Shown: positions 40,201 to 48,144 of the stretch, piece by piece
Layout of the letters: every line of letters starts with the position of its first letter
Numbering within the stretch: the first letter of the stretch is position 1
Source of the DNA: Kiritimatiellales bacterium
GTDB lineage: Bacteria; Verrucomicrobiota; Kiritimatiellia; Kiritimatiellales; Pontiellaceae
DNA length: 64,000 bases
Reading direction: 5' to 3'
Assembly: GCA_003246265.1 (NCBI GenBank)
Contig: QKAU01000065.1
Coordinates: 28,019 to 92,018, forward strand
Notes under the pieces: generated by a model
Told to the model about the DNA's origin: nothing
Seen by the model: the letters and a program-made list of their open reading frames with translations, nothing else
Database searches by the model: none
Made by a program: the position numbers and the translations under genes

Positions 40201-41043
40201 GGCACCCGGCGAGCCGTAGAGGGTGCCATCGGACAGCATGCGCAGCCAGTCCGGTCCGTCGAGGATCGAGTAGGTCAAGGAGGTGCCGTCGGGATCGACC
40301 GCCAATCCGGCAAGCGAACCGGCATAGGGTAGATTGTTTGTCGCGGGGGAACCGATGATTGGATTGCTGGCAAACACCGGTGGATTCGGGTCGGATTCAG
40401 GCAGGATGCGGTATTGGATGGCATCGACATGCACATTCCGGGTGCCTTCCATGCCTTCGGTGGAACCATCATAGAGCGAAAAGCGAAGGCTGACCATTTT
40501 GCCGACGTCCGCCGCCTGGATGGCGTAGGTCAAGGCGCCGGGGATCGTGCGCTGGGGATTGTCGGCGCCCAGCGCCACCGTCGACAACAGGAGCGGAGTG
40601 TTGCCTCCGGGGGCATTGCCGGTGGAAAAGGTGTTGACGACCAATTTCCCCTGGCCATCCACGCTGTTGCCGTCGACGAGGATCTCCCAGGTGATCGTCA
40701 AATTGGAGTTGGGCACCGACAGCGCCGCATCGATCGTGATGGTTCGGCCAACGTCTGCGGCCATGATGGTCCCGATGTTGCGAAAGAGGCCGATCGTGTC
40801 CTTTGCCGTACCCGTGCGATGCAGTCGCGCATAGCCGTCGTCGGCGGCATCCAGATGGTTCCCGTCCGTGGTCGCGGTGCCCGGAAGAAATGTCTGGACG
40901 GAGGCGTCGTTCCCGTCGATGGGCACATAGGCGGCCAGTTGCGACGCTGGCGAAAACGTATCGATGGTTGATCCCACCAGGGCCGCATGGCTTGTCGAAA
41001 AGGATCCCGTGGTGCATAGAGCTATGAGCAGCGTTTTTTTCAT
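37237..41043 (-). CDS. Large (~1268 aa) secreted pectate-lyase-like/beta-helix glycan-active protein
   Basis: FDVVDFGAVPDDAHSDRNAVLAALAAAHAHAGPSVVYFPPGRFLMKESS; signal peptide MKKTLLIALCTTGSFSTSHA. Confidence 0.78.
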   Translation of the reverse strand: MKKTLLIALCTTGSFSTSHAALVGSTIDTFSPASQLAAYVPIDGNDASVQTFLPGTATTDGNHLDAADDGYARLHRTGTAKDTIGLFRNIGTIMAADVGRTITIDAALSVPNSNLTITWEILVDGNSVDGQGKLVVNTFSTGNAPGGNTPLLLSTVALGADNPQRTIPGALTYAIQAADVGKMVSLRFSLYDGSTEGMEGTRNVHVDAIQYRILPESDPNPPVFASNPIIGSPATNNLPYAGSLAGLAVDPDGTSLTYSILDGPDWLRMLSDGTLYGSPGAADAGTNAFTVMADNGLGGTGMAILEIDVASVATNVSRLWSEYVAAQQVGGRATLKDYSYAGYHYCAIPIPDITTHSHTWFDVVDFGAVPDDAHSDRNAVLAALAAAHAHAGPSVVYFPPGRFLMKESSDLGKAPLEVKRSHIVIKGAGVGLTELVFNEYSRFGDSLIGFRSSSPAVEDYWRGDKLMSGKAVEQLDDFSVRVDNPTGLAAGQKINFSGIFPSLLPSAAEYFAPHAVPQGIIDRHGGWINDIFEVHTIQSVSNNVVRFGEPIQLELDHFLTNKIYRLDNAIEECGIEDLTLTGGYRGQFSHHNGPRQGEAYRMLGFNHVFNGWARRLRIADFSVGMEATLCGKCTFSDILFEGNAGHNLAGAYRSTGNLFAYIRENTDAHHGLGGSGSAAGTVFLRCTQYGNMEAHCGFIRSSLYDLNEGVFTLLRPGGAVEFPHHDKGLAFWNWNNTQSGAYDFWPTGASYGYFMPPVIAGLHGSPATFADAQTDILALESQGTKVEPESLFEAQLALRMGGLPQWFADQSAAFETSSRKAEIALTSPVDQTVFPGLSSVVLAATTPLDPSQIAAIDFQVSGSSRWEGYEYLPKEDAVSPTASFIPPHAGVWMLRARLANRRGEISYSTPVTIHCGDSMLQAVAASSASFASGTDRVGLYGGFVSLGGGEAAAATGSAVVASKSSTQPWNEIESAFEAERQGFYNGYGATTMAPFLSDAGRIATGTKFFDGNPSTTSGVYHYLDSMVQAVFSAPRRIHRVDIVWSGNAPASGVRLEIQTPLAYPTCLNSVVNDEPLWEAGVCRIGGTLRQTTLPSSNGVTSLCFPERTAHAVRLIFAHFEGTIAELKFFGPEDNRPLDHYLAWASGHGLAGLEAGYGADPDNDHRSNLFEYATGGSPVPGSSNVPENPTVDIKGNQLDFIHLRRRDAAVLGLAYAVEASSDLVAGTWEPLQVLESTSVVDADFEAITNRISIADMTNGFFRLRIDLTE

Positions 41044-41132
41044 CAACCCACCTTCGATGCCGTCATTCCGCCAACCATTCTTCAGGATGAGGCGCATTCG
41101 ATCCCGGCCGAAAGGACCTTGCAGCTCGCTCT

Positions 41133-41160
41133 TTCGCAATGGCCTTCAAAACTGTGCGCA
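41133..41160. promoter_or_regulatory. Paired operator-like motif, site 2 (TTCGCA-N16-TGCGCA)
   Basis: Hexamers at 41133 and 41155, 22-bp offset, upstream of minus gene starting 41043. Confidence 0.65.
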
Positions 41161-41192
41161 ACGAAAAGAGCAGGAGGTAGATTCCTGCTCTT
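41161..41192 (-). terminator. Rho-independent terminator after PEP-CTERM gene
   Basis: Perfect 10-bp stem AAGAGCAGGA-GGTAGAT-TCCTGCTCTT followed on the minus strand by TTCGT (stem 3' end is CTCTT, giving CTCTTTTCGT). Confidence 0.75.
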
Positions 41193-41218
41193 CCGACGCC
41201 TTCGATGTGACCGGCGCT

Positions 41219-42031
41219 TCAAATCATGAAGCGACGCCTGATGAACAGGACCATGGCGCCGAACGCCCCGACCAGGCCCAGCGTGGCCGGCTCCGGAATT
41301 ACCTCGACGGCGGAGATGCCCGATCCATTGCTCAGTACGACATCGCCCAGGTATTCGCCGTTATCCTTAACCAAGACGCGGAATTTTCCATCCGTCGACG
41401 CCGCAATGTAGCTGGTGATATCCCACGTGTTGGTGGCATCGGCGATATTCGCCAGATGCGCGCCGACCAATACATACTTGCCGGAATTGGAGGCGAGTGC
41501 GTTGAACGTTGCGGAGTCCCCGGGGATCAGGCCGAAGATGTCGGTCGTGTCCAGCGTCATCGAGGCCCCGTCGGTGTAGCTCAGGTAGAATTCGACATTG
41601 CCGCCGCCCGAGGTCCGCCTGCCCGATAGCAGGGAGGAGAGGGAATAGGAGAACGCTCCCGCGTCCGTGCCTGCGGCATGGGTGGTCAGGTAGGGGGAGA
41701 AGTCGAAGTCGTACGAGATCAGCGCGGCGTGTCCGCCGTAGCGCGCAAGATCCTTGAACTGGCTGTTCTCGGTATACGAGGCGGTATCCATCCCGTAGTA
41801 GGGGGTGGCTCCGCCGACCCCGTAGGCATCGCCTGCCACCGCCGACACGGTGCCGCCAACGACCCCGCCTCCGTTGCCGCTGTTCGTTCGCGCGGCAAGG
41901 TTCGTTACGCTCATGGTATCCGTGTAATCCAAGACGCTGTTCTGGGTGAGGAAGGATCCCACGATCTCCGCCTGGCTGCAGATGGAAAACCCAACCCACG
42001 CACATCCCGCAATCATCAAGTAGTTCTTCAC
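41219..42031 (-). CDS. PEP-CTERM sorting-domain protein
   Basis: GTG start with SD ggagcgacag; signal peptide; C-terminus VIPEPATLGLVGAFGAMVLFIRRRFMI. Confidence 0.87.
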   Translation of the reverse strand: MKNYLMIAGCAWVGFSICSQAEIVGSFLTQNSVLDYTDTMSVTNLAARTNSGNGGGVVGGTVSAVAGDAYGVGGATPYYGMDTASYTENSQFKDLARYGGHAALISYDFDFSPYLTTHAAGTDAGAFSYSLSSLLSGRRTSGGGNVEFYLSYTDGASMTLDTTDIFGLIPGDSATFNALASNSGKYVLVGAHLANIADATNTWDITSYIAASTDGKFRVLVKDNGEYLGDVVLSNGSGISAVEVIPEPATLGLVGAFGAMVLFIRRRFMI

Positions 42032-42103
42032 CTGTCGCTCCTTTCTCCATTTTTCTGGTATAGCCTGTTTAGGTGAATGCCGGGAAGATATGAAGCCCGG
42101 TTT

Positions 42104-42131
42104 TGCGCATAGTAGGGCGGCGTAAAGCGCA
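42104..42131. promoter_or_regulatory. Paired operator-like motif, site 3 (TGCGCA-N16-AGCGCA)
   Basis: Hexamers at 42104 and 42126, 22-bp offset, 73 bp upstream of the PEP-CTERM start. Confidence 0.7.
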
Positions 42132-42269
42132 CGGCATCGGGCGCAGGAAAAGGAAGGGTATTTGCGATGCAGTGCATGCGGTTGCCGATTCGGCCGCCCT
42201 GGGTAGGCACGGTCCGATGCGTCGGAGTCCGGCGAGGCAGGTCGCGATCGTTCGGAAAAAGATGAACGG

Positions 42270-43994
42270 TCAATGTGCCTGGACGGCCCTTCCCGAAGAC
42301 GAGACCCCGTTCCCGTTGAAGGCTTCAATCGTGAACCAATAGGGCCGGTCGGCATGCAGGCTGTTGATGGAGGCCTGGCTGGTTCCATGCACCATGCAGC
42401 TCCGGTAGAGCTTTTCCTTCTCGGTTCCGAACCGGATCAGGTAGCCTTCGGCATCCTCCTGAACCTGCCATGACAAGGCGACCGACCGCCGGTCGTTTGG
42501 ATCGCGGCTTGCGCAGATTCCCTGCACGGTCCCGGGCCGGTCTCCATCGCCCAGGCCGAACACGCGGAGGCCGGAGAGGGCAAAGCAACCATCGGGTACT
42601 TCCACGTTGCGGATGCGCAGGTGGCGGCTCCGGGCCGGGGTCTTCAATTGGATGTAGGCGTGGGAGTTGTCGGTGTCGTTGGACGAGCGGTCGGCCAGCA
42701 CCGTCCAGTCCTTTCCATCCATGGAGACCTCGACCACATACCGGTGCCGGATGCCTTCCTTGCGGCCGAGGATGCGGGTGTCGTGCTCGGCAAAATCAAT
42801 CTGGACCGCATGGATGGTGCAGACGGATCCGAGATCGACTGCGGCCCATTCGGCGGGCATGCCGCTCTTTGCCGACCAATGGGTGCGGATCTCCTCGTCC
42901 ACGCAGTTTTCCGGAGGGAACCCGTCCAACTGCGAAGAAACGCGCACCGGCTTGCGGTATGAGAGCAGCATCCAGCCCGGGAAGAGTGCGTCCGGATCGT
43001 CGATCTTCCGGTCCGGCACGATCAGGGGATAGTCGCCGAAGCGGGTGTCGGCGAACAGGATGCCGTCGGCGTCGAAGAAGGTGGGGTGCATGGCGAGCCG
43101 GCGCTCGAACTTGTGCTTCACCGAGATCGTGACGGTGCCGACGTGCCAGAAATTGCCGTGCCGGTCCTCGAACGTGCAGCCGTGCCCCGCGCCGCAGGCG
43201 AATCCGCCGGGCTTGCAGGCAAAGGGATTGTTGGGGGCGAGAGTGTAAGGTCCTAGCGGATGGTTGCCGACGTAGACGCCGTCGGAGTAGCTCTTTTCCA
43301 GCGTGCCGGGCGCGGCGTACTGCAGATAGTATTTTCCGTTGCGCTTGTTGACCCACGCGCCTTCGATCCATGGATCGTCTTCCTGCCGTCGGTTGTCGTC
43401 GCCGCGGACCTCCCACCCATGCTTATCCTTGTTCGACCGGAGGAGTTCGACCGGTTTGCCCTTGAAGGAGAAATCCTTGGGATCGAGTTCGACGCCGAAG
43501 AGCGGATCCTTGTTCGAACAGCCCCAGTAGAGGTAGAGCCGCCCGTCGTCGTCGAGGAACAAATCCGGATCCCACACGGGGACTTCGAGCGACTCCTTGG
43601 CGACGGTCCATCGGCCCGTCATGGGATCGTCGCTGCGGTAGACCGTGCTTTTTGTTTTCGACGACGCGAGGAAATAGACCGTATCGTCGAGCACGACCGC
43701 GGTCGGCGCGTACTCTTCGGTGGGAATCCCGTCGGTTTGGATGAAACGCCATTCCGCCAGATCGTCGGACCACCAGTAGCCACCCGACATGGAAGCGAAC
43801 AGGTAGTAGCGGTCCTTGAAGAGGATCACGGTTGGATCGGCCGCCTCGCGCCGCGACGGGAGTTCCGGCATGAACCGGTAGCTCAGGTCCATCGGGTTGC
43901 AGACCGTTTTGGGTACCGCGTCATTCCGAATGGATGCCGTACCGCATCCCGCACATGTGCCAGCGACCAGCAGCAGGCCCAAAAGCGATCTCAT
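42270..43994 (-). CDS. Glycoside hydrolase family 43-like protein with F5/8-type C and fibronectin-like domains
   Basis: EAADPTVILFKDRYYLFASMSGGYWWSDDLAEW, VWDPDLFLDDDGRLYLYWGCS, WIEGAWVNKRNGKYYLQYAAPGT; discoidin-like THWSAKSGMPAEWAAVDLGSVCTIHAVQIDFAE. Confidence 0.88.
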   Translation of the reverse strand: MRSLLGLLLVAGTCAGCGTASIRNDAVPKTVCNPMDLSYRFMPELPSRREAADPTVILFKDRYYLFASMSGGYWWSDDLAEWRFIQTDGIPTEEYAPTAVVLDDTVYFLASSKTKSTVYRSDDPMTGRWTVAKESLEVPVWDPDLFLDDDGRLYLYWGCSNKDPLFGVELDPKDFSFKGKPVELLRSNKDKHGWEVRGDDNRRQEDDPWIEGAWVNKRNGKYYLQYAAPGTLEKSYSDGVYVGNHPLGPYTLAPNNPFACKPGGFACGAGHGCTFEDRHGNFWHVGTVTISVKHKFERRLAMHPTFFDADGILFADTRFGDYPLIVPDRKIDDPDALFPGWMLLSYRKPVRVSSQLDGFPPENCVDEEIRTHWSAKSGMPAEWAAVDLGSVCTIHAVQIDFAEHDTRILGRKEGIRHRYVVEVSMDGKDWTVLADRSSNDTDNSHAYIQLKTPARSRHLRIRNVEVPDGCFALSGLRVFGLGDGDRPGTVQGICASRDPNDRRSVALSWQVQEDAEGYLIRFGTEKEKLYRSCMVHGTSQASINSLHADRPYWFTIEAFNGNGVSSSGRAVQAH

Positions 43995-44008
43995 GCTTCC
44001 TTCCCCCT

Positions 44009-44767
44009 CTATTTCCCGTTCAATACAAAGACCTTGATGTTGCGGTAGCGGCTGCACCGCGTCCACATGTGGCGGAACCCGATCCGGCCTTCGGTCACCG
44101 GGGGAAATGCGGACGTATCCCATTCGAAACGGTTCACCTGTCCGTCGCATTCCGCGCTGAAGCTGAGCTGGGATCCCTGTTTGACGGCCACGATGTGGTA
44201 GGTTTTTCCCGGCTCGAACAGATGGATGTCTTCATAGACCGGGAGGATCTGGGTTTCGGTTTGAAAACTCGCGGTGTCCTTCGCGGGATACCGCCGCGCG
44301 GAGACATAGTCGGCCCGGTCAGGGCCGGAGCAGGAGTAGGAGATGTGCAGCGCGTTCATGTGCAGGAAATAGGATTTCATCCACGGCTCGCCGCGCTTCT
44401 CCGTCGAAAGGAAAATATCCGTGGGCCACTCCTCCGAACCCAGGCCGGTCGCCTGGATGTAGAGGATGTTCACCGCCCCAACATCCAGATGGTCATCGAT
44501 CCGCGTGTAGTCGTATTCGACTTTCACATCGCCCTTGAAACCCTGCCTGGTCCAGAGCACCGCGTGGCTCGTGTTTTCGTTCGGAACCGGACCGGCGGAG
44601 AAAGTCATGCCGTCCGTGCCATTGGTCACCCAGGCCATGGCCCCTTCCAGGAACCAGTTTTGCTCCCATGCGCCGCAACCATCGTCCTGGAAGGCAAGGC
44701 GCCATTCGGTGCCGGATGCCGCCGTCGTAGCGGCAATGGCAATCAGGGTGGCCAACCGGCCGGTCAT
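44009..44767 (-). CDS. DUF1961-like secreted concanavalin-fold protein
   Basis: WRLAFQDDGCGAWEQNWFLEG...GMTFSAGPVPNENTSHAVLWTRQGFKGDVKVEYDYTRID...GRIGFRHMWTRCSRYRNIKVFVL. Confidence 0.7.
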   Translation of the reverse strand: MTGRLATLIAIAATTAASGTEWRLAFQDDGCGAWEQNWFLEGAMAWVTNGTDGMTFSAGPVPNENTSHAVLWTRQGFKGDVKVEYDYTRIDDHLDVGAVNILYIQATGLGSEEWPTDIFLSTEKRGEPWMKSYFLHMNALHISYSCSGPDRADYVSARRYPAKDTASFQTETQILPVYEDIHLFEPGKTYHIVAVKQGSQLSFSAECDGQVNRFEWDTSAFPPVTEGRIGFRHMWTRCSRYRNIKVFVLNGK

Positions 44768-46332
44768 GGTGTTTGCCCCGCGGTCCGCAGCTGGAACTGC
44801 GCTTCATACAGCGACTCGGGCTGCACCGGTGCCCCGTTCGATTCAAGCACGGCAACCTGGTTCGTGTCCCACGCCTGCGGATTGCCATGGAATCCGATGA
44901 CATAGGGCATGATGGTCCGGCCATAAACGCTGTCGGGACGCATGAAATGGAACTCGCCGGGTTCGCCGGTTCCGGTGTTGTTGTAGTTCCAGAACACCAG
45001 TCCATGCATGTGGTTGGGTTGGTTGAAGTCCGAGCCGCCCCAGCGACCATACATCCATCCGCCGGAAATGTTGTCGAACAGCGTCCAGCGGGGCTGGGAC
45101 GCATGCGATTCGTAGCAGGTGTCTTCCGTGTAGGCGCAGCGGAGGAATACGTTTCCGGACGAAGTTCCGGCCACGCCGCCGGCATGCCACTGGCCCGCAC
45201 GGTCGTCGACCCGCTGCACCTTGCAGTGCGACGACCCGTTCAACGTCACCGCATTGTGTCCGAAGTTGCCATCGATGAGGAGGTCCTCCAGCGTGATCGC
45301 CGCCGATCCGACGACCGCAACGACTCGGTTTACATCGGTGAAGCGGCACTTCCGCACCCAGCTGTTTGCGCAGCGGGAAAGCTCCAGCATGCTCCAGCCC
45401 CCATCGTGGATGGCATTCTTGTGGTGCACGAACTTCTCCTTCCAGCTACCGATGAAGGCGATGCCTTCCACGCCGACCTGCTGGAGCGGATTGCATTTCT
45501 GCACGGTCCACCCTTCGGAGGCCTTCACGTCGGCATGGATCGGCTCCTTGAGGTTGATCCGGTTTCCGTCGATGGATTCGATGAAGTGGAACTCGTCGAT
45601 CTGCACTCCGGTTTCAACGAGCGATTTCCACGCCGGGTCGGCCGGGTAGGGGGCCACCGAGGCGGCCACCACGGCCGGGTCGTTGTTCTGCAGATGCAGC
45701 ACGATCCAGTCGCCCGGCTTGAACGCAGAGGCATCGGCCAGGTCGATCGCACGCGTTTCCCGCCGGGCATCGCCTGCCACGTCGACCGGATCGCCGGTGG
45801 GTTTGCCGCCCTTGAACTGGAACATGAACGGGCAGGTCCAGAGCTTGTTCGGTTCGGAGGGGTCCATGTGGCGCTCCATGAAGAGCTCGGTGCCCCCCAT
45901 GCCGCAACCGGCGCCGCGCAGTACGATCCGGCCGCCCTTGATCACGATCGGCTCGTTATGCGGATCGTCCTCCTGGTTGATCAGGTACCGGCCCTTCGGG
46001 AAGTAGACCACGCCCGATCCATTCCTTTCCGCGGCATCGATCGCCTTCAGGATCGCCTTGCGGTCGGACTTCGCGTCGTTCGGCACCGCGCCGAACTTCA
46101 CGACGTCGAACACCTTCCAGTCCACGGCGGGAATCGCCTGTTCGCCCCATTGGTAGCCGGCGTAGGAGAAATCGGCCAGAACCGGCTCAACACCGGAACG
46201 GCGGGCCTCCCGGTACTGTTCCCATAGGGCGGCGATCCTGGGTGCCTCGTTCGTGGCGACCCGCTCGCACCGGGCCGATATCCCGCCAAGCAGGAAGCTG
46301 GCGGCCAAACTTGTTTTCAGCAGACTATGCAT
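44764..46332 (-). CDS. Secreted pectate-lyase-like/beta-helix protein, paralogue of 37237..41043 core
   Basis: FDVVKFGAVPNDAKSDRKAILKAIDAAERNGSGVVYFPKGRYLINQED; ATGA overlap with DUF1961-like gene. Confidence 0.8.
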   Translation of the reverse strand: MHSLLKTSLAASFLLGGISARCERVATNEAPRIAALWEQYREARRSGVEPVLADFSYAGYQWGEQAIPAVDWKVFDVVKFGAVPNDAKSDRKAILKAIDAAERNGSGVVYFPKGRYLINQEDDPHNEPIVIKGGRIVLRGAGCGMGGTELFMERHMDPSEPNKLWTCPFMFQFKGGKPTGDPVDVAGDARRETRAIDLADASAFKPGDWIVLHLQNNDPAVVAASVAPYPADPAWKSLVETGVQIDEFHFIESIDGNRINLKEPIHADVKASEGWTVQKCNPLQQVGVEGIAFIGSWKEKFVHHKNAIHDGGWSMLELSRCANSWVRKCRFTDVNRVVAVVGSAAITLEDLLIDGNFGHNAVTLNGSSHCKVQRVDDRAGQWHAGGVAGTSSGNVFLRCAYTEDTCYESHASQPRWTLFDNISGGWMYGRWGGSDFNQPNHMHGLVFWNYNNTGTGEPGEFHFMRPDSVYGRTIMPYVIGFHGNPQAWDTNQVAVLESNGAPVQPESLYEAQFQLRTAGQTP

Positions 46333-46386
46333 TGGTTGTCCTTTGGTTCGTGGCGCGCATAGGGCAATGTAGCCGATGTCAGGCTC

Positions 46387-48105
46387 CTATGGGTAGCGCG
46401 GTTGCGCCCAGAGTTTTTTCAGGAAATGGCAGACCATCTTGGGTTGGCGGTCGCGGGTGAACGCGCCCTTCTTGTTGCCGCCGACGCGCACGAAGTTCTG
46501 CGCGGTGCGGAAATCCGCAAAGTTCCAGATGTGTTCGCCGACCACGTAGTCGAGATCGCGCATCACCTCGATCATGCCGAGGATCAGTTCGGTCTGGTAT
46601 TCCTCGCTCCACTGCTCGGCGGGAAGCGCATGCAGTCCCGCGATCGTGTCCGCGCCGAATTCCGTGACCATGATCGGCTTCTGGAACTTGGCGTACATCT
46701 TTTCCAGCGTGTGCCGCAGGTCCTTCTTCGCCTCCTCGACCTGGCCCGGCAGGTGGTACCAGCCGGGATAGAGGTTCACGCCGACCACGTCGAAGAACTC
46801 CATTACCAGGTCGTGCTCCGCCTTGCAGGTGATCATGGTCACCGGACGGGTGGAGTCCATGGCGCGGACCAGCTCGGAGAGCGCCTTGAAGTAAGGGATC
46901 GATTCCGGCCGGTTGGTGGTGGCTTCGTTGGCGACCGACCACATGACGACCGACGGATAGTTGCGGTCGCGCTCGACGAGCTCGGCGAGCACCTTCAGGT
47001 GGGCCGCGAGCGTGCGTTCGGTCACGAATTCGAAGTTGATCGAAACGGCGGGCGCCTCGGAGATGATTAGGATGCCCTGCTCGTCGCACAGCTGGATCAA
47101 CTCTTCGGAATAGGGATAGTGTGTGGTGCGGTAGGAGTTGGCGTTGATCCACTTCAGCAGTTCGTGGTCGCGGATGTTCACGCTGTGGTTGAGTCCCTTG
47201 CCGATGATGGGGAAATCCTCGTGGCGGCCGAAACCCTGGAAGTAGACCGGCTTGCCGTTGAGCAGGATGCGGTTGCCTTCCACCTTCACTTCGCGCACAC
47301 CGAAGCGCTGCGTGTATTCGTCGAGCAGTTCGCCGCCGGCCACGAGCTGGATCGCGACGTGGTACAGGTTCGGTTCCCAGACATCCCAAAGCCTGGCCCC
47401 TTCGATCTTGAACGACGTCGCGAACGCGCCATCGACGACCAGGGCCTCGACGCGCACGCCGTCGCAAGAGAGCACCGCCTTCTCCGCCCCGCCGCCGATT
47501 TTGCCGGACACGTTGACGGTTCCATCGTTGGACGTAGCCACAACCACGCTCTCGAGCCAGCCCTTCTTCGAGGTGGTGTAGACCATGACCGGGCGCTGGA
47601 TGCCGGAGTACGGGAAAAAGTCGAACGGCGTATCCGGATACTGCCCGGCGAACTGTCCGGGTTCGGGCTTGTTGTTCAGGTTGCCCATCGGAACGGTGTC
47701 GGTGGAGAGGAGGTTTTCCACACGGACGCAGAGTAGGTTTTCCTTGTCGAAACCGACAACGTCGGTGATGTCGAACTCGAACGGGGTGTAGCCCGTTTCG
47801 TGGTCGCCCAGCCGCGTCCCGTTCAGGAAAACCTCGCCGCGGTAGCTGACCGAGTTGAAGCGCAGCACGATGCGTTCGCCCTTCAGCATTTTCGGCATGT
47901 CGAAGCGGCGCTGGTACCAGACGCCCTTGTGCCACATGCGGAACTCCTCCTCCGTGAAGAGGTCGTTGAAGGAGCTTGGAACGGCCACCTGCTTTTCGGG
48001 GACGAATCCGTCGGCAAAACCGCCGGGTTGCAGCTCGCGGGCAAAATCCCAGATTCCATTGAGCTCGAACAGGTCGCGGGTGCGGGTGCGTTTCGGGTAG
48101 ATCAT
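46387..48105 (-). CDS. Glycoside hydrolase family 2, beta-glucuronidase
   Basis: NGIWDFA, HKGVWYQRRF, HYPYSEELIQLCDEQGILIISEAPAV, MWSVANEATTN acid/base, VTEFGADTIAGLH nucleophile; no signal peptide. Confidence 0.93.
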   Translation of the reverse strand: MIYPKRTRTRDLFELNGIWDFARELQPGGFADGFVPEKQVAVPSSFNDLFTEEEFRMWHKGVWYQRRFDMPKMLKGERIVLRFNSVSYRGEVFLNGTRLGDHETGYTPFEFDITDVVGFDKENLLCVRVENLLSTDTVPMGNLNNKPEPGQFAGQYPDTPFDFFPYSGIQRPVMVYTTSKKGWLESVVVATSNDGTVNVSGKIGGGAEKAVLSCDGVRVEALVVDGAFATSFKIEGARLWDVWEPNLYHVAIQLVAGGELLDEYTQRFGVREVKVEGNRILLNGKPVYFQGFGRHEDFPIIGKGLNHSVNIRDHELLKWINANSYRTTHYPYSEELIQLCDEQGILIISEAPAVSINFEFVTERTLAAHLKVLAELVERDRNYPSVVMWSVANEATTNRPESIPYFKALSELVRAMDSTRPVTMITCKAEHDLVMEFFDVVGVNLYPGWYHLPGQVEEAKKDLRHTLEKMYAKFQKPIMVTEFGADTIAGLHALPAEQWSEEYQTELILGMIEVMRDLDYVVGEHIWNFADFRTAQNFVRVGGNKKGAFTRDRQPKMVCHFLKKLWAQPRYP

Positions 48106-48144
48106 TTCTTTATCCTTTCCAATAGTTTTAAAATGGCTGACGGC

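Noticed and set aside
46354-46359. CGCGCA upstream of the beta-helix gene at 46332
   Set aside because: No partner hexamer at plus or minus 22 bp; the gene is probably internal to the symporter operon.
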